From positions 1 to 64,000 of the forward strand of contig JAUHYC010000011.1 in the NCBI GenBank assembly GCA_030426685.1: a DNA stretch of 64,000 nt, written 5' to 3'. Each line of letters begins with the position of its first letter. The first letter of the stretch is position 1. Source of the stretch: Alphaproteobacteria bacterium (GTDB lineage Bacteria > Pseudomonadota > Alphaproteobacteria > Rhodobacterales > Rhodobacteraceae). Positions 54,426 through 63,419 of the stretch are shown here, piece after piece. Position numbers and translations under genes: made by a program. Below the pieces are notes generated by a model that was given only the letters and a program-made list of their open reading frames with translations, was not told where the DNA came from and did not search any database.

Positions 54426-54806
54426 ATGATGGCAACGCTTGAGCATACCAACTTCACCGTCCGCGACCCCAAGGCAACCGCCGCTTGGCTGCAGGAAGTC
54501 TTTGACTGGAAAACCCGCTGGGAAGGCCCGGCCATCGCAGGCGGTTTCACGGTGCATGTGGGTGGGCCGCACACCTACCTTGCCTTGTACGCGCCGGATG
54601 ACCCGAAACCCGCCAGCGAAAGCAGCTATGACATCGTGGGCGGCCTGAATCACGTGGGCGTATTGGTCGAAGATCTGGACGCCACCGAAGCACGGGTAAA
54701 AAAGGCCGGATTCGAGCCGCACAACCATGCAGATTATGAACCGGGCCGGAGGTTCTATTTTCGAGACGACAATGGCATCGAGTTTGAGGTGGTTCAGTAT
54801 GATTGA
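54426..54806 (+). CDS. VOC-family (glyoxalase/dioxygenase-like) protein
   Basis: 126 residues from ATG 54426 with AAGGAG 5 bases upstream (a second ATG at 54429). The vicinal-oxygen-chelate fold shows an early metal-ligand His in LEHTNFTVRDP, a second half with LNHVGVLVEDLDA, and a final Glu in NGIEFEVVQYD. Substrate is unknown. SoxR context suggests a role in defence against redox-active or electrophilic metabolites. Confidence 0.9.
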   Translation: MMATLEHTNFTVRDPKATAAWLQEVFDWKTRWEGPAIAGGFTVHVGGPHTYLALYAPDDPKPASESSYDIVGGLNHVGVLVEDLDATEARVKKAGFEPHNHADYEPGRRFYFRDDNGIEFEVVQYD

Positions 54807-55043
54807 GTTACTCTGGCTCGGCACCGAGGCCCATCGTTGGCGACGCGGTGATCTGCTGGGGCAGCGCCACAGGCGGCCCCCAACGCCACCCCGACGGCGC
54901 TAAATTGCAGGTTGTATAACAACACGCGCCTGCCCTCTTGCAATTCACGCCTCATTTGGGTCAGGTAATTGCCGACCCATCTTTCGCCCCGACGCTTCTC
55001 CCCTGCGTTGGGGCGTCACAATTTCTGCGTGGACGACAAGACT

Positions 55044-55514
55044 ATGGAAAAAATCCCCATGACGCCTGCGGGCAATGCCGCGCTCGAGGCAGAACTGAAG
55101 AACCTGAAATCCGTCGAGCGACCGGCGATCATCGAGGCGATTGCCTCGGCGCGCGAACTCGGTGACCTGAAAGAAAACGCCGAATACCATTCGGCCCGCG
55201 AAAAGCAGGGTTTCATCGAGGGCCGCATTAAGGAGCTTGAGGGCATCCTGTCGCTGGCCGATGTGATCGACCCGGCCAAACTGTCCGGCGCGATCAAGTT
55301 CGGGGCCAAGGTGACTTTGGTCGACGAGGACACTGACGAGGAAAAGACCTGGCAGATCGTGGGTGAATATGAGGCCAATATCGAAAACGGCCTGTTGAAC
55401 ATAAAATCCCCCATCGCGCGCGCGCTGATCGGCAAGGTCGAAGGTGACAGCGTTGAGGTCCGCACTCCGGGTGGTGTCCGGTCCTACGAAGTTCTGAGCA
55501 TCGAATACGCCTGA
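55044..55514 (+). CDS. greA: Transcription elongation factor GreA
   Basis: It rescues backtracked RNA polymerase by stimulating transcript cleavage. 156 residues from ATG 55044, standard for GreA. The coiled-coil tip with acidic residues reads [19 protein letters not shown]; the C-terminal FKBP-like domain follows ([23 protein letters not shown]). A frame from 54969 is longer but lacks family support. The 237 bp before the start shows no other gene. Confidence 0.97.
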   Translation: MEKIPMTPAGNAALEAELKNLKSVERPAIIEAIASARELGDLKENAEYHSAREKQGFIEGRIKELEGILSLADVIDPAKLSGAIKFGAKVTLVDEDTDEEKTWQIVGEYEANIENGLLNIKSPIARALIGKVEGDSVEVRTPGGVRSYEVLSIEYA

Positions 55515-55528
55515 TCGGAGCGCTTGTC

Positions 55529-56521
55529 ATGTCGGGGTCCGAGCCTGAACAGGAAGCCAAAAAACCAACCTTGCTGGGCGTCTATGACCGCGCTGGCCAC
55601 CCGTCGATTACAGGGATCGAACTTGCGGCTGCCGCGCTGAGCCTGGTCTGGCTGATTGTGGCGGTGGTGTTTCTGGTCCTGCCGGGCGGGCAACAAGGCG
55701 GGTTCATCGTAACCGCGCTGGCCGTGTTCTTGCCGGTGGCGATGATATGGGTCGCGGCCATGGCCATGCGCGCCAGCCGGATCATGCGCGAAGAAAGCGC
55801 GCGCCTGCAGACCGCGATTGACGCAATCCGCAACACCTATGTCACACAGCAGCAGCGCGCTGCCAGCACCTATGAGCCCACGGTGGGCAAGAAGCTGGAT
55901 GAAATCGCCAAGGCCACCAAAAAGACCGAGAGTGCGCTGGCGACCTTTTCGACCAACCGCGCCGAACCTGCGCGGCCCGGCAGGCGGCCTTCGGAACCCG
56001 CCAACCAGACCTCGCTGGAGCTTGGCACGCTCGCGGAAGAGATCGCGCCGCCGCTCCCCAAGGATGTGTTCATCCGGGCGCTGAACTTTCCCGAAACACA
56101 GAACGATGCCGAGGGGTTTGATGCGCTTCGCCAGGCCCTGAAGGACCGGAAGGCGGCGCAACTTGTGCAAGCGTCTCAGGATGTTCTGACGCTGCTCAGC
56201 CAGGAGGGCATCTATATGGATGACCTGCGCCCTGACATGGCCCGCCCCGAGGTTTGGCGACAGTTTGCTCAGGGCGCGCGCGGACGTGCGGTTGCTGCGC
56301 TCGGAGGCATCCGGGACCGGTCATCGCTGGCGCTGACGGCCGCGCGGATGAAACAGGACCCGATCTTTCGCGATGCGGCCCATCACTTCCTGCGCCGATT
56401 CGACCACATGATCGTGGAATTCGAGCCCGAAGCCAGCGATGGTGAACTGACCGCGCTGGGTGAAACCCGCACCGCGCGGGCCTTCATGTTGCTGGGACGC
56501 GTGGCAGGGACTTTCGACTGA
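55529..56521 (+). CDS. Membrane protein of unknown function after greA
   Basis: 330 residues. Two membrane helices near the N-terminus (about 29-50 and 57-79) precede a coiled-coil segment (about 85-130), a Pro-rich linker and a C-terminal alpha-helical domain (about 170-330). The layout fits a signalling- or envelope-type protein. I recall homologues in Rhodobacterales but no name. It follows greA by 14 bp and is likely co-transcribed. Confidence 0.8.
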   Translation: MSGSEPEQEAKKPTLLGVYDRAGHPSITGIELAAAALSLVWLIVAVVFLVLPGGQQGGFIVTALAVFLPVAMIWVAAMAMRASRIMREESARLQTAIDAIRNTYVTQQQRAASTYEPTVGKKLDEIAKATKKTESALATFSTNRAEPARPGRRPSEPANQTSLELGTLAEEIAPPLPKDVFIRALNFPETQNDAEGFDALRQALKDRKAAQLVQASQDVLTLLSQEGIYMDDLRPDMARPEVWRQFAQGARGRAVAALGGIRDRSSLALTAARMKQDPIFRDAAHHFLRRFDHMIVEFEPEASDGELTALGETRTARAFMLLGRVAGTFD

Positions 56522-57787
56522 CTAGAGCCCGAAGCTTCCAAAGGGAATGAAGTGAACCGGGTCGCCCGGCTTGATATGTCGCGCGCCGTCTTCAATTTCG
56601 ACCAGACCCTCGGCCCAGCTAAGGCCGCTGATCCGGCCCGAACCTTCTGACGAGAACACCTCGGCCTGTCCGTCTCGGATGCGGGCGCGCAGATATTCAC
56701 GACGGCCCGGTTTCTTACGCTTTTCAAACGCAGCGGGAACGTCGAAACCCTGTGGTTTCTGCCATCCCGCGCCCGCCATCAGGCGCATCGCCGGGCGCGC
56801 AAAGATCAGCGTGCAGACCAGCGCCGCGACCGGGTTGCCGGGCAGTCCGAACACTGGCGTTCCCTGCCAGAGGCCCAGCGCCAGAGGCCGTCCGGGTTTG
56901 AGCGCGATCCGCCATTCCTGCATCGCCTCGGCGTCGCGCAGCAGGGCCGAGACGTGATCCTCATCCCCCGCCGAGGCCCCGCCGCTGGTCAGGATTGCAT
57001 CAGTTTGCTCCGCGGCATGATCCAACCGATGCCGCAGCGCCACGCGATTATCCGATACGCACCCCAGATCGATCGCGTCAAATCCCATGCGTTCGATCAG
57101 TGACAGCAGCATTGGCCGGTTTGCGTCGTAGATCTGCCCCGGACCGGCCTGATTACCGGGTTCTACCAGTTCGTCACCCGTCGACAAAACACCGACGCGC
57201 AGGACCTTGCGCACAGAAACCTTGGCCACACCCACGGCGGACATCAGCGCCAGATCTGCCGGTGTTACCTGCCGGCCGCTGACCAGAGCCAACGCGCCCT
57301 CGACCACGTCTTCGCCGGCCTTTCGCGTGTTGGCGCCCTGTTTCAGCGGACCGTGAAAGGCGATATGCCCGTCCTGCACCGTCACATCTTCTTCCAGAAT
57401 GACCGTATCAACGCCCTCGGGCAGAGCGGCCCCGGTCAGGACTCGCAGGGCATGACCCTGTGGTACTGTACCGTCAAACGGGATTCCCGCTGCCGCGCGG
57501 CCTTCCACCAGTGGCAATACACAGGCCCCTTCGGGCATCGGCCCGGCAAAGCCATACCCATCCACTGCGGTGTTCGGTTGGGGCGGGTTTGATCGTCTGG
57601 CCAGCACATCCTCGGCAAGAATGCGACCCGCCGCTTGTGCCAGCGAAACACTCTCGACGCCGGTGACCACCGTCAACCTGTCCCGCAGGAGGGCCAGGGC
57701 GTCATCCACCGGCGTCCAGTTCACACCGGCGGGGAGCGCAAAACAATCGTTGCGCAGTGGCGGAGGGGTGATCCGTGGCTTGCTCAT
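56522..57787 (-). CDS. moeA: Molybdopterin molybdenumtransferase
   Basis: It inserts molybdate into adenylylated molybdopterin. 421 residues with the MoeA motifs RSNPPQPNTAVDGYGF in the N-terminal domain and TSGGASAGDEDHV with the catalytic Asp in the MogA-like domain, then GLPGNPVAALV. Its start overlaps the mobB stop by 4 bp, forming a mobA-mobB-moeA operon. It abuts the previous gene tail to tail. Confidence 0.96.
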   Translation of the reverse strand: MSKPRITPPPLRNDCFALPAGVNWTPVDDALALLRDRLTVVTGVESVSLAQAAGRILAEDVLARRSNPPQPNTAVDGYGFAGPMPEGACVLPLVEGRAAAGIPFDGTVPQGHALRVLTGAALPEGVDTVILEEDVTVQDGHIAFHGPLKQGANTRKAGEDVVEGALALVSGRQVTPADLALMSAVGVAKVSVRKVLRVGVLSTGDELVEPGNQAGPGQIYDANRPMLLSLIERMGFDAIDLGCVSDNRVALRHRLDHAAEQTDAILTSGGASAGDEDHVSALLRDAEAMQEWRIALKPGRPLALGLWQGTPVFGLPGNPVAALVCTLIFARPAMRLMAGAGWQKPQGFDVPAAFEKRKKPGRREYLRARIRDGQAEVFSSEGSGRISGLSWAEGLVEIEDGARHIKPGDPVHFIPFGSFGL

Positions 57788-58275
57788 AACCCGACCTCGC
57801 GCAGGATGAAGTCCGCAATGGCGGCGGTGTCGTCCAGATCAAGGATCGGGCGGTCCAGATCGAGCGGTGTATCGCTGGCAACAGCACGGATGGTCGTGTC
57901 GCCTGAGGCGATCAGAGGAGTGTTCGCCGCGGCGCGAAACGCTTCGATCTTGGGATGGGCCTCACGCTTGAACCCTTCGATCAGTACCAGATCAACCGGC
58001 GAGAGGCGGGCCAGCAGATCGTCCAGCGGCGGTTCAGATGCGCCGCGCAGTTCCTGCATCAGGGCTACACGCTGGCCCGAGGCCAGCAGCACCTCGGACG
58101 CGCCCGCCGCGCGATGGCGATAGCTGTCTGTACCGGGCTGGTCGACATCGACGGAGTGATGCGCGTGTTTGACTGTAGAAACCGAGAAACCACGCCCGGT
58201 GATTTCGGCCACCAGCCGCTCCATCAACCCGGTTTTGCCCGCGTTTTTCCAGCCGGTTACGCCATAGACTCTCAT
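57784..58275 (-). CDS. mobB: Molybdopterin-guanine dinucleotide biosynthesis adaptor MobB
   Basis: 163 residues, a P-loop GTPase-like protein with VTGWKNAGKTGLMERLVAE as nucleotide loop and VLIEGFKREAHPKIE as a family block. It assists MobA in attaching GMP to molybdopterin. It overlaps both moeA and mobA by 4 bp. Confidence 0.94.
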   Translation of the reverse strand: MRVYGVTGWKNAGKTGLMERLVAEITGRGFSVSTVKHAHHSVDVDQPGTDSYRHRAAGASEVLLASGQRVALMQELRGASEPPLDDLLARLSPVDLVLIEGFKREAHPKIEAFRAAANTPLIASGDTTIRAVASDTPLDLDRPILDLDDTAAIADFILREVGL

Positions 58276-58916
58276 GCCAGCTCCAACAGGGTTTCGGCAC
58301 GGATCAGGTCTTCGGGCGTGTTGACGTTGAAAAACGGGTCAAAGGGATCAGCAGGGAACAGGGCTTCGCGCCCATCATGCTGATCGGTCCACAACACCAC
58401 TTTGCGCAAACCGCCGTTCAACGCCGCCCTCAAATCATCGCGCAGCGCAACCGGCCACAGGCCAAAGGTCGGGTGCCGGTTCACACGCTTGTCTCCTCCC
58501 GATTTCAGCGCTTCGTCGCCTGTGCGCGGCGTGGTGGCCAAAACCAACGGATGGGTTTGCCCGTCAGCGGCCTCAGTTAAACGTGTGACCAGATCGCGGG
58601 GAAAGAATGGCGTGTCCGCGGCAGCCGTGACAATACTCTCGGCCCCCTGCTCGGCCGCCCAGTCTAGCCCGGCCAAAACGCCCGCCAGAGGCCCCGCGAA
58701 CCCTTCGATGGAATCCGGGATGACCGGCAGGTTCAAGTCGGCAAACCGCGCCGCATCTCCATTGGTATTCAGCGCCAACCCCTCAACCTGCGGCCGCAAC
58801 CGATTGATCACATGGTGCAGCAGGCTTTGCCCGCCCACCTGCAGCAACCCTTTGTCGCCGCCACCCATTCGCGTGGCGAGGCCGCCTGCCAGTATCACGC
58901 CCAGAGGTTTGCCCAT
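58272..58916 (-). CDS. mobA: Molybdenum cofactor guanylyltransferase
   Basis: 214 residues with the nucleotidyltransferase start VILAGGLATRMGGGDKGLL and the conserved TAAADTPFFPRDL metal-site segment. It transfers GMP from GTP to molybdopterin, giving the bis-MGD cofactor of DMSO-reductase-family enzymes such as formate dehydrogenase. It heads the mobA-mobB-moeA operon. fdhD lies 1.1 kb away. Confidence 0.96.
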   Translation of the reverse strand: MGKPLGVILAGGLATRMGGGDKGLLQVGGQSLLHHVINRLRPQVEGLALNTNGDAARFADLNLPVIPDSIEGFAGPLAGVLAGLDWAAEQGAESIVTAAADTPFFPRDLVTRLTEAADGQTHPLVLATTPRTGDEALKSGGDKRVNRHPTFGLWPVALRDDLRAALNGGLRKVVLWTDQHDGREALFPADPFDPFFNVNTPEDLIRAETLLELA

Positions 58917-58975
58917 TCCCGTACCTTGCTTCGTTCACCGCAGTGAAAGTTCCTGCGCAACTATGTAGATCGAAC

Positions 58976-59929
58976 TCAGTTCAATTGAAACGCGGTTGGA
59001 TACAGATGGTGCAGGACAAACAGCCACAGGATCAAGGTGCCCACCGACAGGAACGACGTCATGGATACGATATGAGCCGCCAGCTTTGGCTGCTGATCGT
59101 AAAGTTTGGCCAGCAGAAACACGTTCTTCGCCGTGGGAACTGCAGAGGATACAGTTGCCGCGATAGTCCAAAGCGGATCGAGGCCGATCAGATGCGCCGC
59201 CAGCAGAACAAGCCCGGGTGCGGCGACCAGTTTCACCACCGTCAGGAACAGGATCAGTGGCCCGGTTTGGACGATGGTTCGCACGCTGGTTGTGAACCCG
59301 ATGGCAAACAGCGCGACCGCCGCCAGCGCCTGGCTCAAAAGCTCCAGATAATCGGCGACGGAGTCCGAGAAACCCAGACCGGTTGAAGAATACACGACAC
59401 CCAACAAGGTTGCCGCGATGATCGGGTTCTTCAGGACGTTGAAGAAAATCTTGTAGATCGGCGTTTTGGCCCCCGCCTTGTGGCCTGCGGCGGTTTCAAG
59501 CACCGTGGTCATGATCAGCAGAAGAATGGCAACGACCAGATTCGCCAGCACAGCCGGTAGCGCCCCTTTCGAGCCGAAGATCGAGTGCAGGATCGGCAAG
59601 GCCACCAGCGCGGTATTCGATGCGACGCCTGTAAAGGCCGCAACGGTGGCTGATCCAGCGTGAAACCCGGTCAAACCCCTGAGGATGAGGAACAGCACGA
59701 CGAACAACACCAGCAGCGTGCCGCCATAGGCGATGTAGAAGCCATAGTTCAGAAGATTTGCGAACTCCTCCTGCCCGATCAGATAGAACATGATCGCCGG
59801 TATCAGGACGTAGACCGCAAATTGCACCAACGCGTCAGAGGTGTCTTCGTTAAGTAAGTTTGTCCACGAGAATACGTACCCTGTGAGGATCACCGCAAAA
59901 ACGGGCGCTATGAGATTGATGAGTTCCAT
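58976..59929 (-). CDS. AEC-family transporter
   Basis: 317 residues, polytopic membrane protein with about ten helices in two inverted halves, matching the auxin-efflux-carrier-like (AEC) family. Segments such as VFAVILTGYVFSWTNLLNED and GLDPLWTIAATVSSAVPTAK are typical. Bacterial members carry organic acids such as malate or malonate; substrate here is unknown. Confidence 0.93.
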   Translation of the reverse strand: MELINLIAPVFAVILTGYVFSWTNLLNEDTSDALVQFAVYVLIPAIMFYLIGQEEFANLLNYGFYIAYGGTLLVLFVVLFLILRGLTGFHAGSATVAAFTGVASNTALVALPILHSIFGSKGALPAVLANLVVAILLLIMTTVLETAAGHKAGAKTPIYKIFFNVLKNPIIAATLLGVVYSSTGLGFSDSVADYLELLSQALAAVALFAIGFTTSVRTIVQTGPLILFLTVVKLVAAPGLVLLAAHLIGLDPLWTIAATVSSAVPTAKNVFLLAKLYDQQPKLAAHIVSMTSFLSVGTLILWLFVLHHLYPTAFQLN

Positions 59930-60040
59930 GATGCACTGGGGCGAAAATCTGCCCGCTTTCCTGATCGCCGAATATCCTTTCAGCGTATATCTATCAGAAA
60001 TTGCAGAATTTCCTAAACGCCACTTTCACGCATTCGGAAA

Positions 60041-60925
60041 TCAGGAGCGGGCGCTTTTCCGTTTGTGTTTCTTGTCCTCGAACGGGACGCTGGCCGGGTC
60101 GATATCCCGCAGCAATCGGTCCTCCCCCGACAAACACACGAACCGCTGTCCGCGCATACGGCCGATCAGGGTCAGGCCGACCTCACGGGCGATCTCAACC
60201 CCCCAGGCGGTGAAGCCTGACCGCGAGGCCAGAACCGGGATACCCATCATCGCCGTCTTGATCACCATTTCCGAGGTCAGGCGACCTGTGGTGTAGAGTA
60301 TCTTGTCATCCGCTGCCTCACCTTCGGACAGCATCCAGCCCGCAATCTTGTCGACCGCGTTGTGACGGCCCACATCCTCCATATAGACCAGCGGGCGATT
60401 CTCATGGCACAGAACCGTGCCGTGGATCGCGCCCGCTTCGAGATACAGCGACGGGGTGCGGTTGATCTTGGCCGCCAGATCGTAGAGCCACGAGGTACGC
60501 ACCGGCACCTGTGGCAGGCGCAACCCTTCAAGCCCTTCCATCATGTCGCCGAACACGGTACCGACCGCGCAGCCGCTGGTGCGGGTCTTTTTCTTCAGCT
60601 TGTCCTCGTATGACGTCTCACGCGCCGTGCGCACCACGACGGTTTCCAGATCGTCGTCATAATCGACGCGGGTGATCTCGTCATCTGGCAGCAGCATGCC
60701 CTGATTGCGCAGAAAGCCCAGTGCCAGATATTCGGGATAGTCCCCGATGGTCATCGCCGTCACGATCTCCTGCGCGTTCAGGAAGATGGTCAAAGGGCGC
60801 TCTTCAACGACCGAGATCTGGCTGACCTCGCCATTCTGATCCACGCCCTCAACCGCGCGGGTCAGCCGCGATGCGCCGGGATCGGGCGCGATGAGATAGT
60901 CTGACAGATCGATTTCCGTTGCCAA
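60041..60925 (-). CDS. fdhD: Formate dehydrogenase accessory sulfurtransferase FdhD
   Basis: It delivers sulfur to the bis-MGD cofactor of formate dehydrogenase. 294 residues from TTG 60925, which has AAGGGG 6 bases upstream; an ATG at 60982 would add 19 residues and overlap the azlC start. Family blocks include VVEERPLTIFLNAQEIV, MTIGDYPEYLALGFLRNQG and EDVGRHNAVDKIAGW. The usual CxxC sulfur site reads SGCAVGT, with a single Cys. The neighbouring mob operon fits its role. Confidence 0.88.
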   Translation of the reverse strand: MATEIDLSDYLIAPDPGASRLTRAVEGVDQNGEVSQISVVEERPLTIFLNAQEIVTAMTIGDYPEYLALGFLRNQGMLLPDDEITRVDYDDDLETVVVRTARETSYEDKLKKKTRTSGCAVGTVFGDMMEGLEGLRLPQVPVRTSWLYDLAAKINRTPSLYLEAGAIHGTVLCHENRPLVYMEDVGRHNAVDKIAGWMLSEGEAADDKILYTTGRLTSEMVIKTAMMGIPVLASRSGFTAWGVEIAREVGLTLIGRMRGQRFVCLSGEDRLLRDIDPASVPFEDKKHKRKSARS

Positions 60926-60980
60926 TTGCAACCCCTTCCCAAGCCCGCTACTGCTGCACGCGTCACCATAGGATTTAGAC

Positions 60981-61691
60981 ATGGCCGCTGCCACATCCAA
61001 GTCATACTTCTGGAAAGGTTTTCGCGACGGGACGCCGTTTGTTTTCGTCGCCGTCCCGTTTGGCCTTCTGTTCGGGGTCTTCGCCACCGAAGCCGGGCTG
61101 GACATCATCCAGACCATGGCCTTTTCCGCCACGGTCTTCGCAGGAGCCGCTCAATTCACCGCATTGCAGCTGCTGCAGGACAACACGCCCACGGTGATCG
61201 TGCTGATCTCGGCGTTGGCCGTGAACCTGCGGGTCGCCATGTACTCAGCCTCGCTGACGCCCTATCTGGGGGCGGCTCCGCTGTGGCAGCGGGCCCTTGG
61301 GGCCTACCTGATCGTGGATCAGTCTTATGCCTGCTCGATCGTCAGGTTCGAGAAAGAGCCCGACATGACGGTGCAGCAACGCATGATCTATTTCGTCGGC
61401 TCGGTCACGCCAATCACGCCGCTCTGGATCCTTGGCACCTATTTGGGGGCGGTTCTGGGAACGCAGATTCCGGAAAGTTGGGCGCTGGACTTTGCGTTGC
61501 CTATCACTTTCCTGTCCATGATCGGCCCGATGATGCGCACGCTGGCTCATGTTGTTGCCGCGCTGGTGGCGATTGTTGTCGCCCTGTTGACCGTGACCGT
61601 ACCGTTCAATCTCGGCCTGCTGATCGCGGGAGCAGCGGGGATGATGGCAGGGGCACAGGCCGAACTTATGCTGGAGCGGACCAAGACATGA
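60981..61691 (+). CDS. azlC: AzlC-family branched-chain amino-acid exporter subunit
   Basis: 236 residues with about seven to eight membrane helices. The family start FRDGTPFVFVAVPFGLLFG, and FAGAAQFTALQLLQ followed by NLRVAMYSASLTPYL are clear. With AzlD it exports branched-chain amino acids or related compounds. The stop overlaps azlD by 4 bp. An AGGAT ribosome-binding site lies 6 bases before the ATG. Confidence 0.95.
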   Translation: MAAATSKSYFWKGFRDGTPFVFVAVPFGLLFGVFATEAGLDIIQTMAFSATVFAGAAQFTALQLLQDNTPTVIVLISALAVNLRVAMYSASLTPYLGAAPLWQRALGAYLIVDQSYACSIVRFEKEPDMTVQQRMIYFVGSVTPITPLWILGTYLGAVLGTQIPESWALDFALPITFLSMIGPMMRTLAHVVAALVAIVVALLTVTVPFNLGLLIAGAAGMMAGAQAELMLERTKT

Positions 61692-62020
61692 CGGCGATTG
61701 ACCCAATCACCATCTGGATCATCATTGTCGGTCTCGCGATTGGCAGCTACCTTCTGCGCTTCACCTTTATCGGGCTGGTCGGAGATCGCCCGATGCCGCC
61801 CTGGCTGCTACGCCACCTGCGCTATACGGCGGTTGCAATTCTGCCGGCGTTGATTGCACCGCTGGTGGTCTGGCCCACAGCCACTGAAGGACAGCCGGAT
61901 GTGTCGCGTATGGCGGCGGCGGCGGTTGCTCTGTCAGTTGGTGTTGTGACGAAGAACGTACTGGCGGCCATATTTTCCGGGGCCGCGACGTTGTACGGGC
62001 TGCTGTATCTACTGGCCTGA
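61688..62020 (+). CDS. azlD: AzlD-family small exporter subunit
   Basis: 110 residues with four membrane helices, starting MTAIDPITIWIIIVGLAIG and containing the family block RHLRYTAVAILPALIAP. It is the partner of AzlC, whose stop it overlaps (ATGA). A longer frame in this phase running over azlC is spurious. The 3' end overlaps the convergent lipoprotein gene by 12 bp. Confidence 0.93.
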   Translation: MTAIDPITIWIIIVGLAIGSYLLRFTFIGLVGDRPMPPWLLRHLRYTAVAILPALIAPLVVWPTATEGQPDVSRMAAAAVALSVGVVTKNVLAAIFSGAATLYGLLYLLA

Positions 62021-62653
62021 AGCGGATTCCAGTTGATTCAGGCGCGCGTTGTTGAATGCCAGACCGGCCTGAAGGTCCGCATCATCGTTTTCACGGTACT
62101 CGGCCATCTCAACGCCCGGCAACTGACCAAACTGGTCCGAGAGTTTGATGGGATAATACGTGGTCTCGATGTGGCCAAACCCCGGCACCTGTTGCAACAG
62201 CTGGGCGGTAGAGTTGGCGCAGAACGCCCCCGGCACCGGCCCCATCTGTTTCGCCAGCTGCAGGGCAATTTCAGCCTGTTGGGCTGTGACCTCTACGGTC
62301 TGAATTCGCGCATAATGCGTTTCACGGGCGTGGCTGCTGCGATACGCGCGCTCGACATTTGGGGTGATGCCATAAAGCACATCGTCTTTGACCGGAACGA
62401 TATCTGCCCGGAATGAGCCTGCAGGGTCAAAAATGACCCGTTCGCTCCCGCTGATCATCAACGACGTATGCGCCCCAGACCCGGTGCGCGTGCTGATCAT
62501 CGTATAGAGGGTCAGCGTCGAAGGTCCCGGATCACGATAGCTGCGGGACATAATCTCGGATGGGTCCGCCTGCGGGCGTTGCGATCCGGTACAGCCCGCA
62601 ACACTCGCCGCCAGCAGGCAAGCCATCACAATCCTGAACACGGGGCGCGCCAT
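62009..62653 (-). CDS. Lipoprotein of unknown function
   Basis: 214 residues from ATG 62653. The lipoprotein signal FRIVMACLLAASVAGC has lipobox SVAGC. The mature domain has SGAHTSLMISGSERVIFDP, PNVERAYRSSHARETH and PGAFCANSTAQLLQQVPG. Such H-T-S, then C-A-N-S-T blocks look like a papain-like/NlpC-type or DUF4105-type fold, but I cannot assign activity. It is directly downstream of the oxidase subunit gene. Confidence 0.8.
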   Translation of the reverse strand: MARPVFRIVMACLLAASVAGCTGSQRPQADPSEIMSRSYRDPGPSTLTLYTMISTRTGSGAHTSLMISGSERVIFDPAGSFRADIVPVKDDVLYGITPNVERAYRSSHARETHYARIQTVEVTAQQAEIALQLAKQMGPVPGAFCANSTAQLLQQVPGFGHIETTYYPIKLSDQFGQLPGVEMAEYRENDDADLQAGLAFNNARLNQLESASGQ

Positions 62654-62661
62654 TGATACGG

Positions 62662-62796
62662 TTACGATGCGAAGACCGCCAGGAAAATGCAAAGGAAGAC
62701 GATCGCCACCACACACCAGGTGGTGAATTTGATGAACCCTTCAAAGGTTTTGGTCTGAACGGTGGTGTCCATCTCGCCGTGCTTGTGATCAGCCAT
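62662..62796 (-). CDS. aa3-type cytochrome c oxidase subunit IV
   Basis: A 44-residue single-helix protein beginning MADHKHGEMDTTVQTKTFEG followed by a helix (about 27-43). It matches the small subunit IV of alphaproteobacterial aa3-type cytochrome c oxidase, which lies in the membrane around the core. The other cox genes are not in the window. The protein is too short for many gene finders. Confidence 0.93.
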   Translation of the reverse strand: MADHKHGEMDTTVQTKTFEGFIKFTTWCVVAIVFLCIFLAVFAS

Positions 62797-62864
62797 GTGT
62801 CTAAGAATCCCAATTCGCGTGTTTGAATTGCTGGATAATGCAAAATGTGGGGGCTGTCACGACG

Positions 62865-63419
62865 TCATTCGCGCGCAGGTGCGGCAAAGACCGAACATCC
62901 GGGATAGCCGAACCCCCAGCGCCACGGCAGGCCACTGCAGGGACCGCCACCAAAGCGTACAGCCATGTACATCGCCTCGGAGGTGATCGAATGGACCGAG
63001 CGGATCTGGTCGGGTGTCATGTCATAGCGTTCGGCATATTCTTCGGCGTGGTCCTCACCATGCGCCTTGACGCAAGCCCGCAATGTGTCGTCAGCAGACA
63101 GGCGGGCGTTGAAACTGTCGTCGGCGGTCTGCGCACCGCTGGCGTTGTGATAGGCGCGATCATGGATTACACAGCAATATTCCCAGGGCGGGTGCTCTTC
63201 GTATAGCGCACTGAATTTCGGGAATGTATCCGCGACAAGCCGCCAACTGGATGACAATCCACCCGAGCAGCCGTCGGTTTCAAACGGGATCGGAGTGACG
63301 TCGTTGGCAGAGCTCATCAGCGCACGATGCGCCGGCATCTCGACGCTGCGCATCAGGTCCTGCGCCATCGCGGGTGCGGCACAGCAGACCAGAATAGCGG
63401 CGAGCTCAGGGGCTTTCAT
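62865..63419 (-). CDS. Secreted protein with phospholipase-A2-like motif
   Basis: 184 residues with a signal peptide (about 1-20, ending APAMAQ). The mature domain has DGCSGG (49-54), like a calcium loop, and CCVIHDRAYH with Cys82-Cys83 and the His86-Asp87 dyad, resembling the PLA2 CCxxHD motif. The number and spacing of Cys are unlike animal PLA2, so a distant or convergent relation is possible. Its start lies within the last 14 bp of the GDPD gene, implying coupled translation. Confidence 0.75.
   Translation of the reverse strand: MKAPELAAILVCCAAPAMAQDLMRSVEMPAHRALMSSANDVTPIPFETDGCSGGLSSSWRLVADTFPKFSALYEEHPPWEYCCVIHDRAYHNASGAQTADDSFNARLSADDTLRACVKAHGEDHAEEYAERYDMTPDQIRSVHSITSEAMYMAVRFGGGPCSGLPWRWGFGYPGCSVFAAPARE

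Noticed and set aside
60926-62020. Plus-strand frame of 364 codons covering azlC and azlD
   Set aside because: Only its last 110 codons are a real gene (azlD); the rest is out of frame with azlC.
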